Part shown: positions 8,182 through 15,967 of the stretch, one piece after another
How the letters are laid out: each line of letters opens with the position of its first letter
Numbering within the stretch: position 1 is the first letter of the stretch
NCBI RefSeq assembly: GCF_947502445.1
Contig: NZ_CANMZW010000028.1
Location: 1-64,000, forward strand
Length of the DNA: 64,000 nt
Origin: an uncultured Brevibacillus sp.
GTDB lineage: Bacteria; Bacillota; Bacilli; Brevibacillales; Brevibacillaceae
Direction: 5' to 3'
The notes under the pieces: model-generated
What the model was told of the DNA's origin: nothing
Databases searched by the model: none
What the model saw: the letters and a program-made list of their open reading frames with translations, nothing else
Made by a program: the position numbers and the translations under genes

Positions 8182-9186
8182 ATGAACCCACTCGGAAAAA
8201 AGCTCTCCATCATCCTGTCGCTCGTCGTGGCATGCTGCCTTCCGTTTCTCACCAACAACTATTGGCTCGATGTCGCGACTCTTGCCTTGTTTTATATCGT
8301 TTTGGCACAAGGACTGAATGTGGTCGTCGGCTTTGCTGGACTTCTCGATTTGGGCTATGCCGCTTTTTTTGCTGTCGGAGCGTATACGACAGGGATTTTG
8401 ATGACCGTGTATCAATGGTCGTTCTGGCTGACGCTACCCGTCTCGATGGCGATCGCGGCAGTAGTTGGCGTCATCATCGGAGCCCCTACACTACGCTTGC
8501 GAAGTGATTATTTGGCGATTGTGACCTTGGGCTTTGGTGAAATTATCCGCATTCTGGCGATCAATCTCGATATCACGGGCTCTGCCTCGGGAATATACGG
8601 GATTCCTCGTCCTTCTATCGGCAGCTATATGCTGGCAGGTCAAATGGACTTTTACTATCTGATCCTGATCATTGCTATTCTGGCTGTTCTTGCAGTGAAA
8701 AGGCTTGGCTCCTCACGCATCGGCAGAGCCTGGATGTACATTCGCGAGGACGAGGACGCAGCCGAGGCGATGGGAATCAATCGGATCAAGATGAAGCTGC
8801 TGGCGTACTCAATCGGAGCTGTCATCGGCAGCTTGGGAGGCTCCGTCTTTGCCGTAAAAATGAGCGCGATCGCCCCGCTCAGCTTTAGCTTCACCCAATC
8901 GATTATGATCTTGCTTGCGGTTGTACTCGGAGGCTTGGGTAGCATCCCGGGTGTAGTACTGGGGGCGGTACTGGTCATCGCTCTGCCGGAGCTGCTGCGG
9001 TCGGTAGAAGACTGGCGCTATCTGATTTTCGGCGTGGCTTTGGTCGCGATGATGCTCTTTCGACCACAAGGCTTGTGGCCTGCACGCTACGATACGGGTA
9101 AGGATTCAGCGCACGAAGCTGATACTCTGAGGACAGAAGGGAGTGACAGAGATGTCCAGCTTGACAGTGAAAAATGTAACGCTTAA
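8182..9186 (+). CDS. livM: LIV-type ABC transporter permease LivM
   Basis: 334-residue permease with about ten hydrophobic segments and the family motifs 'QGLNVVVGFAGLLDLGYAAFFAVGAYT' and 'TQSIMILLAVVLGGLGSIPG' (ATPase contact loop). It forms the translocation channel with LivH. The last ~20 residues are charged and overlap the start of livG by 35 bases, which suggests coupled translation. The start ATG at 8182 follows ACGGAGAGGATG. Confidence 0.93.
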   Translation: MNPLGKKLSIILSLVVACCLPFLTNNYWLDVATLALFYIVLAQGLNVVVGFAGLLDLGYAAFFAVGAYTTGILMTVYQWSFWLTLPVSMAIAAVVGVIIGAPTLRLRSDYLAIVTLGFGEIIRILAINLDITGSASGIYGIPRPSIGSYMLAGQMDFYYLILIIAILAVLAVKRLGSSRIGRAWMYIREDEDAAEAMGINRIKMKLLAYSIGAVIGSLGGSVFAVKMSAIAPLSFSFTQSIMILLAVVLGGLGSIPGVVLGAVLVIALPELLRSVEDWRYLIFGVALVAMMLFRPQGLWPARYDTGKDSAHEADTLRTEGSDRDVQLDSEKCNA

Positions 9187-9925
9187 ATTTGGCGGGCTCA
9201 CGGCTGTCCATGATCTGTCCTTTCATATTCCTGCTGGCTCGATTACGAGTATCATCGGACCGAATGGCGCAGGTAAGACGTCCGTTTTTAACATGATTAC
9301 CGGTTTTTATCGCCCAACAGCGGGTCAAATCATGCTGGGCAATGAAAATCTTGTCGGGAAAAAGCCAAGCCAAATCACACAGCGAGGCTTGGCACGCACC
9401 TTCCAAAACCTGCGCCTGTTTCCCAATTTGACCGTACTGGACAATGTGAAGTCAGGTATGCACAGCCGAACGAAGCAGACGGTCTGGGGAGCTCTGTGGC
9501 ATACGCCGGCACAGAAAAAGGAAGAGCGGCTCATCGAAGAAGTGGCACGCGATTGTCTGGCGTTTGTCGGGATGGACGCTTCCCGTTACCGCATCGCGAA
9601 AAATTTGCCGTACGGTGAGCAGCGCTATCTGGAAATCGCAAGGGCATTGGGAACAAAGCCGCGTGTCCTGCTCCTCGATGAGCCGGCGGCGGGGCTGAAC
9701 TATGAGGAAAAAGAGAATCTGATTGAGCTCATCAAGCGCATTCGTCAGAAGTACGAGCTGACTGTACTCATCATCGAGCATGATATGGGCTTGATTCATA
9801 AAATCTCTGAAAATGTGATCGTCCTCGATTATGGACAAAAAATTGCCGAGGGAGCTCCTGTCGAAGTTCTGAATCATCCTCGTGTCGTAGAGGCTTATTT
9901 GGGTAAGGAGGAGGAGGCGATGTGA
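9152..9925 (+). CDS. livG: LIV-type ABC transporter ATP-binding protein LivG
   Basis: 257-residue ATPase with Walker A GPNGAGKT, the LivG-specific insert around 'FQNLRLFPNLTVLDNV...SRTKQTVWGALWHTP', signature region LPYGEQRYLEIARAL (YGEQ in place of SGGQ, usual in LivG) and Walker B LLLDEPAAGL. It powers the LivHM permease. ATG at 9152 is preferred over GTG at 9143 because AGAAGGGAG is correctly spaced for it. Its end overlaps livF by four bases (ATGTGA-type junction, with livF starting at GTG). Confidence 0.93.
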   Translation: MSSLTVKNVTLKFGGLTAVHDLSFHIPAGSITSIIGPNGAGKTSVFNMITGFYRPTAGQIMLGNENLVGKKPSQITQRGLARTFQNLRLFPNLTVLDNVKSGMHSRTKQTVWGALWHTPAQKKEERLIEEVARDCLAFVGMDASRYRIAKNLPYGEQRYLEIARALGTKPRVLLLDEPAAGLNYEEKENLIELIKRIRQKYELTVLIIEHDMGLIHKISENVIVLDYGQKIAEGAPVEVLNHPRVVEAYLGKEEEAM

Positions 9926-10638
9926 GTACACTTTTGACAATCGACAATGTTCATTCGTTCTATGGAAAAATCGAAGCGTTGAAAGGAATCAGTCTGGAAG
10001 TGCGCCAAGGGGAGATTGTGGCACTTTTGGGGAGCAATGGAGCAGGGAAGAGCACGACACTCAAAACGATCTCCGGGCTTGTCCGTCCAGGTAAAGGTGA
10101 TATTTTGCTGAACGGAAAAAGCATCGTCGGTTTGCCACCTCATCAGATCGTCGAGGCAGGAATCATTCATGTGCCAGAAGGACGGCGGATTTTTGCCGGC
10201 TTGACCGTCCGCGAAAATCTGGAGCTGGGCGGATTCACGCAAAAGAAAAAGAAGGATGTGATAGCGGCCGGGATTGAACAAGCGTTTTCCATGTTTCCTC
10301 GCTTGAAGGAACGGAGCACACAACTGGGAGGGACACTCAGTGGCGGAGAACAGCAGATGCTGGCGATTTGTCGGGGCTTGATGGCGCGTCCCAAATTGCT
10401 GATGCTCGATGAGCCTTCCATGGGACTTGCCCCGATTATTGTGCAGGAGATTATGCATATCATCAGAGAAATTAACAAGCAGGGCACGACGATCCTTTTG
10501 ATCGAGCAAAATGCCAAGGCAGCACTTCGGCTTGCGCACCGCGGCTATGTCCTCGAAACCGGGCGAATCGTCATGGAAAACACGGCAGAGGTACTGCGCG
10601 GGGACCAATCTATCGTCAAGGCTTATCTCGGAGCGTAA
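9922..10638 (+). CDS. livF: LIV-type ABC transporter ATP-binding protein LivF
   Basis: 238-residue second ATPase of the importer with Walker A GSNGAGKST, signature LSGGEQQM and Walker B LLMLDEPSMGL. The 'GHIVPEGRRIFAGLTVRENL'-type segment (here IIHVPEGRR) is diagnostic of LivF. It starts at GTG 9922, overlapping livG, with AAGGAGGAGG as the ribosome site. It completes a full SBP-H-M-G-F cassette. Confidence 0.94.
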   Translation: MSTLLTIDNVHSFYGKIEALKGISLEVRQGEIVALLGSNGAGKSTTLKTISGLVRPGKGDILLNGKSIVGLPPHQIVEAGIIHVPEGRRIFAGLTVRENLELGGFTQKKKKDVIAAGIEQAFSMFPRLKERSTQLGGTLSGGEQQMLAICRGLMARPKLLMLDEPSMGLAPIIVQEIMHIIREINKQGTTILLIEQNAKAALRLAHRGYVLETGRIVMENTAEVLRGDQSIVKAYLGA

Positions 10639-10681
10639 GAAACAAGAAGGCTGTTGTCAAACGACAAAGGAGGAATCAACC

Positions 10682-10801
10682 ATGGAATTGGTCCGTATTT
10701 TGTCTGAGGTCCTACCCCCGAAAAGCGGATGTGATTACCGCTTTGTACGTCGTCGCCTCCTCTTGTTTTTTTCTCGCAAAGAAAGAAAAACGTGCCCTTA
10801 G
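10682..10801 (+). CDS. Putative 39-residue small protein at the end of the LIV operon
   Basis: A short reading frame preceded by an excellent AAAGGAGGA ribosome site at 7-8 bases and followed within 12 bases by the operon terminator. The product begins MELVRILSEVLPP and has a basic and hydrophobic second half (RFVRRRLLLFF) ending in KTCP. It may be a membrane-associated small protein or a translated leader remnant. I do not recognise it. The ribosome site and position are the only evidence that it is translated. Confidence 0.45.
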   Translation: MELVRILSEVLPPKSGCDYRFVRRRLLLFFSRKERKTCP

Positions 10802-10812
10802 CCGAGCTGTCA

Positions 10813-10846
10813 GGCTGTCGAGAAATGATCGACAGCCCTTATTTTT
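10813..10846 (+). terminator. Terminator of the transporter operon
   Basis: Perfect 9-base arms GGCTGTCGA (10813-10821) and TCGACAGCC (10829-10837), 7-base loop, followed by CTTATTTTT. Confidence 0.85.
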
Positions 10847-10871
10847 CCCTGCGCACGGGCTTCTGACATTA

Positions 10872-10921
10872 GCTAAACGCGGTCGCTCCTCATTGAGGAA
10901 GCCTCGATAGAGGTTTTCCTA
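10872..10921. repeat. Structured ~50-bp interspersed repeat, copy 1
   Basis: A 50-bp unit running from GCTAAACGCGGTCGCTC to GATAGAGGTTTTCCTA. It is 47/50 identical to the copy at 59846 and shares its core with the copy at 34852. It contains a CCTC-ATT-GAGG hairpin and a CCTC-GATA-GAGG hairpin. It overlaps the 3' end of the minus-strand regulator gene and supplies that gene's last nine codons and stop. Confidence 0.8.
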
Positions 10922-12623
10922 ATTTGTTGTACAGCGTAGCTCGGGAAATGCCCAGTCGCTTGGCGGCAGCCTGCTTGTTGCCGTTTTCCAGCTCAATCGC
11001 CCGCAAAATGACGCGGCGCTCATGTGCCTCCAGCTCTTCTTGCAAGGAGATCAGGTCATTCGGCAATTCGATCGGAGAGGCTTTGGGCTGTCCTTGAAGC
11101 GAATATGGCAGGTCCTCTTCTTTCATAACGCCATCTGTTGCAAAAACGACCAGTCTTTCTATCGCATTACGCAGCTCGCGAATGTTGCCTGGCCAGTCAT
11201 ACTGGAGCAGATTTTGCATGACGTTTTGTGAGATTGCGTGGACAGGCCGGTTGTAGCGCAAAGAGAATTCATAGAGGAAAAAATGCGCCAGCTCAATCGT
11301 ATCCTCAATGCGCTGACGTAGCGGAGGAATCTTTAACGTCACTACATTGAGACGGTAGAATAGATCCTCGCGAAACTTTCCCTCCTTCACTAAATCCTCC
11401 AGATTTTTATTGGTCGCAGCCACGACTCGAAAGTCAGCCTCAATTTGTTTGGTTCCACCTACTGGATAGTACTTCTTTTCCTGCAGGACACGCAGGAGCT
11501 TCACCTGCATATCGAGCGGCATTTCGCCGACTTCATCCAGAAAGAGTGTGCCTCCGCGAGCAAGCTCGATCATTCCCTTTTTCCCTTTTTGATCAGCCCC
11601 GGAGAAAGCTCCCTTTTCATAACCGAACAGTTCACTCTCAAACAAGGTCGGTGAGATCGCGCCACAGTTGATAGCGACGAATGGCGCATTGGCACCTTCG
11701 CGCACATCATGCACGGCTTTGGCAAACAGCTCCTTGCCGACACCGCTTTCGCCCAGGATCAGTACCGTAGCTTCCGTGGCATTGAGCTTTTGGATCATCG
11801 ATTTGATTTGTCGGATGGCGAGACTGGTTCCTTTTATTTGCTGAAAGGGATCGGCAGACGGACTCAGCTTGGCCATTTCCTGCTGCAAATGATGGACCTT
11901 TTTGTTGGCATTGAGCAGCTCCTGGTTGAGTCGGACCTGACTGGTGATGTCTGTTTCGGCAGCGACAGCGCCAATGATTTTGTCATGCAGATAAATAGGG
12001 TTGGTATTAATCAGGACGACGAGATCCTTTCTGGGTTGATGCTGATGGCGATAGAGGGAATGTCCGCTTTTCAAGGATTGAATCGTTTCGAGCATCTCCA
12101 GAGGGAAGAAATCGGTGATCGGTTTGCCGATGATGTCCTTATGCTTCAAGGAAAAAATGCTTTCGGCTCCTTCAGTCCAGACCATGACGCGGGTCTGCTC
12201 ATCAATGACGGAAATAGACGCATCCATTGTCTTGATCATCGTCTCAAAATACGCTTCAAGAACCTCGTAGGAGTCAAAAACCGCTTGCAAGACACGAGAA
12301 CGTTCGAGATAGCCGATCGGCTGTGGCGCTTCTTTTACGATCAGGAGATAGGAATATTCACTGAGTAAGGAAATAGCCTGGGACAGAGGGAGATCGGCAT
12401 GGATGGCGGTCGTTTTTTCCCAGGGGGGTAGCGCGAGATTAATGGGTATCTGTGCGGATAACTGCGAAGAGCGGGCAATGTGCCAGCCGCTTGTGTCTTC
12501 GACAAACACAGGAACATCAGTTTCATGCTGAAGAATGAAAAATTGCTCGTGATAGCGGGAAATCAGCATGTTCGTCTGCATGAATTCGGTCAAAGCAGGC
12601 AGTTTGTGTTTCAACCCAACCAT
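10890..12623 (-). CDS. Sigma-54-dependent transcriptional activator (CBS-PAS-AAA-Fis, PrdR-like)
   Basis: 577-residue enhancer-binding protein. A CBS-like region (about 35-115) and a PAS domain (about 125-230) precede the AAA+ domain, with Walker A GESGVGKE (291-298), sigma-54 contact loop GAFSGA (338-343; Ser replaces the usual Thr) and Walker B near 357-365. A Fis-type helix-turn-helix (AAAKRLGISRATLYNKLG) is at the C-terminus. The layout resembles PrdR, the proline regulator of clostridia. It lies between two operons with -24/-12 promoters and is the obvious activator of both. The ATG at 12623 touches AAAAAGGG; a TTG at 12614 has better spacing and may be the true start. The final nine residues are encoded by the interspersed repeat. 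Confidence 0.93.
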   Translation of the reverse strand: MVGLKHKLPALTEFMQTNMLISRYHEQFFILQHETDVPVFVEDTSGWHIARSSQLSAQIPINLALPPWEKTTAIHADLPLSQAISLLSEYSYLLIVKEAPQPIGYLERSRVLQAVFDSYEVLEAYFETMIKTMDASISVIDEQTRVMVWTEGAESIFSLKHKDIIGKPITDFFPLEMLETIQSLKSGHSLYRHQHQPRKDLVVLINTNPIYLHDKIIGAVAAETDITSQVRLNQELLNANKKVHHLQQEMAKLSPSADPFQQIKGTSLAIRQIKSMIQKLNATEATVLILGESGVGKELFAKAVHDVREGANAPFVAINCGAISPTLFESELFGYEKGAFSGADQKGKKGMIELARGGTLFLDEVGEMPLDMQVKLLRVLQEKKYYPVGGTKQIEADFRVVAATNKNLEDLVKEGKFREDLFYRLNVVTLKIPPLRQRIEDTIELAHFFLYEFSLRYNRPVHAISQNVMQNLLQYDWPGNIRELRNAIERLVVFATDGVMKEEDLPYSLQGQPKASPIELPNDLISLQEELEAHERRVILRAIELENGNKQAAAKRLGISRATLYNKLGKPLSRLPQ

Positions 12624-12636
12624 CCCTTTTTAAGAG

Positions 12637-12705
12637 TGTATAAATTAGTAAACACTTTCTCATTAATTATACATTCATCATCTGAGTTGTAAAATGTTTT
12701 AGACA
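12637..12705. promoter_or_regulatory. 18-bp dyads, putative activator-binding sites between regulator and catabolic operon
   Basis: TGTATAAATTAGTAAACA (12637-12654) and TGTAAAATGTTTTAGACA (12688-12705) have the same 18-bp span and AnACA right half as the two sites at 4242-4291; the first is TGTnT-N8-AnACA and the second has A in place of T at position 5. Their starts are 51 bp apart, near five helical turns. A weaker copy is at 12656-12673. They lie 30-100 bp upstream of the -24 element at 12734 and overlap the regulator's own promoter, suggesting autoregulation. Confidence 0.6.
12666..12693 (-). promoter_or_regulatory. Sigma-A promoter of the activator gene
   Basis: On the minus strand TTTACA (12693-12688) and TATAAT (12671-12666) are separated by 16 bases. 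The -35 hexamer falls inside the dyad at 12688-12705, so the activator could repress its own synthesis when bound. Confidence 0.6.
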
Positions 12706-12733
12706 ATTCATTAAAAAAAAGCGAAAAAAGCGA

Positions 12734-12750
12734 TTGGCATACGGCTTGCA
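12734..12750 (+). promoter_or_regulatory. Sigma-54 (-24/-12) promoter of the hydroxyproline catabolic operon
   Basis: TTGGCATACGGCTTGCA: GG at 12736-12737 and GC at 12748-12749 with 10 bases between. It differs from the promoter at 4331 only in the spacer and lies 50 bases ahead of the ATG at 12801. Confidence 0.88.
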
Positions 12751-12800
12751 ATTAAAGAATAGCGTGAAAGCTCACACTACGCTTTTGAGGAGAATCAACA

Positions 12801-14000
12801 ATGACTGTACAAAACCAAATCCACACCCAGGTAGCAGTGATCGGTGGAGGAATCATCGGCGGAGCGATTGCCTATTACGCTGCCAGGGCTGGTCTTGATG
12901 TTATCGTGCTGGAAAAGGGCGAGCTTGCATCGGGCACATCCTCACGCTGTGACGGCAACATCCTGGCAATCGACAAGGACCCGGGGTTCGACAGTCAGAT
13001 GTCGCTGAAAAGTCAGATGCTTGTTGACCAGCTGAGCCGTGAATTAGACCACTCGTTTGAGTATCGAGCGCCTGGGAGTATTCTCGTCTGTGAAACAGAA
13101 GCGGAGATGGAGGCGGCAAACGAGTGGGTGAGGCGGCAAACAGAAGCGGGGCTTCCGTTTCGGATGCTGGATCGCGCGGATATCAGGCAAGAGTCACCAT
13201 ATTTTGCCGATGATTTGCTGGGCGGATTGGAGTGCGCTACAGATTCTACGGTGAATCCATACATGCTTACATTTGCTCTGTTTGAAGGGGCGAAAAAGTA
13301 TGGCGCGCGGATCATGCAGCGTACCGAGGTAAAGTCGCTCAAGCGAGATCAGGCAACAGGTAGCTTTCAGCTGGAGACAGGGGCTGGCCAGGTTACAGCG
13401 AGGCAGGTCGTGAATGCTGCTGGCGTCTGGGCACCGTATATCGGTCAAATGGTAGGGCTTGATATTCCCATTCTCCCGCGAAAAGGTCACCTGATCGTCG
13501 CTTCGAGACAGATGCCTGTCGGAATACGCAAGGTGATGGAGTTTGGTTATCTGATTTCCAAGTTCGGAGGTCAGCGCCAGGTGGATGATGAGACGGAAAA
13601 ATACGGTGTGGCGTTGGTGTTTGAACCGACAGAGAGCCAAAATTTCCTCATCGGCTCCAGTCGGCAGTTTGTTGGCTTCGATACACGAGTGGATCTGAAC
13701 GTCGTACGGTGCATGGCCCGCAGAGCACTGCGCTTTTATCCAAAGATTGCGGACTTTGCCATCATCCGTACCTATTGCGGACTGAGACCATGGACTGAGG
13801 ATCATCTGCCGATTATTTCTCGTGTAGAGGAGGTCCCGGGCTATTTTATCGCAGCGGGGCATGAGGGAGATGGAATCAGCCTGGCAGCTGTTACAGGAAA
13901 AGTGATGGCGGAGATGCTGACGGAAGTGAGTGAAACCATTATACCGGTCACGCCACTCAGACATGACCGCTTTACGAAAAAAGGGGTGTTACATCCATGA
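12801..14000 (+). CDS. FAD-dependent oxidoreductase, D-hydroxyproline dehydrogenase catalytic (HcnC/DAO-like) subunit
   Basis: 399-residue D-amino-acid-oxidase-fold flavoenzyme. The N-terminal dinucleotide motif GGGIIG lies at residues 15-20, with 'LEKGELASGTSSRCDGN' following it as in glycine/D-amino acid oxidases, and a C-terminal 'YFIAAGHEGDGISLAAVTGK' FAD segment. It is of the HcnC and Pseudomonas D-hydroxyproline dehydrogenase type and would oxidise cis-4-hydroxy-D-proline to pyrroline-4-hydroxy-2-carboxylate at the membrane. It overlaps the epimerase gene by four bases. The iron-sulfur and second flavin subunits it should need are encoded 10 kb away at 1111-2916 under a matching promoter. 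Confidence 0.88.
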   Translation: MTVQNQIHTQVAVIGGGIIGGAIAYYAARAGLDVIVLEKGELASGTSSRCDGNILAIDKDPGFDSQMSLKSQMLVDQLSRELDHSFEYRAPGSILVCETEAEMEAANEWVRRQTEAGLPFRMLDRADIRQESPYFADDLLGGLECATDSTVNPYMLTFALFEGAKKYGARIMQRTEVKSLKRDQATGSFQLETGAGQVTARQVVNAAGVWAPYIGQMVGLDIPILPRKGHLIVASRQMPVGIRKVMEFGYLISKFGGQRQVDDETEKYGVALVFEPTESQNFLIGSSRQFVGFDTRVDLNVVRCMARRALRFYPKIADFAIIRTYCGLRPWTEDHLPIISRVEEVPGYFIAAGHEGDGISLAAVTGKVMAEMLTEVSETIIPVTPLRHDRFTKKGVLHP

Positions 14001-15022
14001 AAGCAAGCAGGGTGTTTTCTACGGTCGATACACATACCGGAGGGAATCCCACCCGCACGGTGATCAGCGGTTTACCCAAGCTGGAAGGGGCGACGATAGC
14101 AGACAAGATGCTCCACATGAAAGCGGAGTACGACTGGATACGCACGTTTCTCATGTACGAGCCGCGCGGACACGATGTCATGTCGGGTGCTCTGATCGTG
14201 GAGCCGTGCCATCCGGATGCAGATGTCGGTGTCATCTACATTGAAACAGGCGGTTATTTGCCGATGTGTGGGCACGATACGATCGGTTTGTGTACAGCAC
14301 TGATCGAGACAGGGCTGGTTCCTGTGATAGAGCCTGTGACCAAGCTCAAGCTCGATACCCCAGCAGGGCTGGTAGAGGTCGAGATACAGGTAGAAGGTGG
14401 CAAGGCAGGCGAAGTATCGTTCACCAACATCCCGGCATTTCTCTACAAGCAGGATGTAAGTGTAGAGGTGGAAGGCTTGGGGCGAGTCACCTGCGATATC
14501 GCCTACGGAGGTAATTTTTACGCCATTACCGATGCACGTAAGCTAGGGCTTGAGCTGATGCCTTCCAATGCGTCTGCGATCGTCGATACGGCTGTTCGCA
14601 TCCGCAAGGCAATCAATCAAGAAGTAGAGGTCGTTCACCCGGAAAAGCCATTCATTCGTGGGCTGACCCATGTGGAGTTTTATACGGCTCCCAATCATGC
14701 TAATGCCCATGTGAAAAATACCGTTGTCGTTCCACCAGGCGGCATCGATCGCTCGCCATGCGGAACCGGAACTTCCGCGAAGCTTGCAACCCTGTATGCA
14801 AAAGGAGAAATTGGCTTGAATGAACCGTTTGTTCACGAGAGCATCGTTGGCTCACTGTTTACAGGAAAGGTGCTGGAGGAGACCAAAGAGGGCGGCCTGA
14901 CTGCTGTGGTGACGCGGATTGCTGGCTCTGCGTGGCTGATGGGCAAGCATACGATTTTTTACAATCCGGAAGACGAGCTGGCAAATGGCTTCCTGCTCAT
15001 TCCGGAGGCAACCGACCATTAA
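13997..15022 (+). CDS. 4-hydroxyproline 2-epimerase (proline racemase family)
   Basis: 341-residue PLP-independent epimerase. Both catalytic cysteines are present: Cys91 in PMCGH and Cys255 in [10 protein letters not shown]. Cys/Cys is the signature of racemases and epimerases, in contrast to 3-hydroxyproline dehydratases where the second is Thr. It would interconvert trans-4-hydroxy-L-proline and cis-4-hydroxy-D-proline, the first step of the pathway, feeding the upstream oxidase and downstream deaminase. Start overlaps the previous gene (ATGA). Proline racemase activity cannot be excluded from sequence alone; the operon argues for hydroxyproline. Confidence 0.88.
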   Translation: MKASRVFSTVDTHTGGNPTRTVISGLPKLEGATIADKMLHMKAEYDWIRTFLMYEPRGHDVMSGALIVEPCHPDADVGVIYIETGGYLPMCGHDTIGLCTALIETGLVPVIEPVTKLKLDTPAGLVEVEIQVEGGKAGEVSFTNIPAFLYKQDVSVEVEGLGRVTCDIAYGGNFYAITDARKLGLELMPSNASAIVDTAVRIRKAINQEVEVVHPEKPFIRGLTHVEFYTAPNHANAHVKNTVVVPPGGIDRSPCGTGTSAKLATLYAKGEIGLNEPFVHESIVGSLFTGKVLEETKEGGLTAVVTRIAGSAWLMGKHTIFYNPEDELANGFLLIPEATDH

Positions 15023-15067
15023 TAAATTTACGAAAAACATAGGAAAAGAATGAGAGGAGAATGAACA

Positions 15068-15952
15068 ATGGGACGATTTGATGGCGTATACGTAGCACTG
15101 GTTACCCCTTTTACAGAGGATCACGAGGTAGATTACAAGCGTCTTACCGAGCTGTGCGAATGGCTGATTCAAGAAGGGATCGATGGCTTGGTTCCGTCTG
15201 GTTCGCTCGGTGAATATGCAACGATGACAGGAGAAGAGCGAGCCAAGGTAATTCACACTGTAATCGCAGCGGCAAAAGGTCGCGTACCTGTTGTAGTCGG
15301 TTCTGCGGCTCCTTCTACCCGCCAGGCGGTTGAGTGGGTCCAATTTTCCAAGGACGCAGGAGCAGCGGGAGTCATGGCTCTGCCGCCAATCAACTACAAG
15401 CCACTGGAAAATGAAGTTTTTGCTCACTACGAAGCACTCAATACAGTCGGTCTGCCAATCATCGCGTACAACAACCCGCATGACTACAAAATTGATTTGA
15501 CGCCGGACATTTTGGCTCGCTTGTCCAAAATGGAAAATATCGTTGCGGTCAAAGAATTCACTGGAGATGTGCGCCGCATACAAGATATTCTCGCGATGTC
15601 TGAACTGGAGGTCATGGTCGGTGTAGACGATTTGGCAATGGAAGGGGCATTGGTAGGAGCCACTGGCTGGATTTCTGGAGTACCGAACGCACTGCCAAAA
15701 GAAGGCGTAGAGCTGTTCCGTTTGGCGAGAGAAGGCAATCTGAAAGAAGCACAAGCGCTGTACCGCAGACTATTGCCATTGTTCCACTTCGACGCGAGCC
15801 CACAGCTTGTCCAGTCGATCAAATACATGATGGAGCTGGCGAACTTCCCTGTCGGACCAACAAGACCGCCACGTCTTCCACTGACCGAAGAATACTACGC
15901 GGATATTAAAAAAGCGTTTGACTATGCCGTTGGTGCCGCAAGCAGTCGATAA
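15068..15952 (+). CDS. DapA-family 1-pyrroline-4-hydroxy-2-carboxylate deaminase
   Basis: 294-residue class I aldolase-fold enzyme of the dihydrodipicolinate synthase family. The Schiff-base lysine is Lys162 (VAVKEFTG), the proton-relay tyrosine Tyr134 (AYNNP), and the substrate-carboxylate loop GSLGE lies at 45-49. In hydroxyproline operons this family converts pyrroline-4-hydroxy-2-carboxylate to 2-oxoglutarate semialdehyde with loss of ammonia. Its position between an epimerase and a semialdehyde dehydrogenase supports that reaction rather than lysine synthesis. The ribosome site is GAGAGGAGAATGAACA ahead of ATG. Confidence 0.88.
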   Translation: MGRFDGVYVALVTPFTEDHEVDYKRLTELCEWLIQEGIDGLVPSGSLGEYATMTGEERAKVIHTVIAAAKGRVPVVVGSAAPSTRQAVEWVQFSKDAGAAGVMALPPINYKPLENEVFAHYEALNTVGLPIIAYNNPHDYKIDLTPDILARLSKMENIVAVKEFTGDVRRIQDILAMSELEVMVGVDDLAMEGALVGATGWISGVPNALPKEGVELFRLAREGNLKEAQALYRRLLPLFHFDASPQLVQSIKYMMELANFPVGPTRPPRLPLTEEYYADIKKAFDYAVGAASSR

Positions 15953-15967
15953 GGAGGTCAGGCGAGG

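Noticed and set aside
7675-8415. 246-codon minus-strand frame across livH/livM
   Set aside because: Both permease genes are clearly real; the reverse frame is rich in His, Gln and Arg as expected of antisense to hydrophobic codons.
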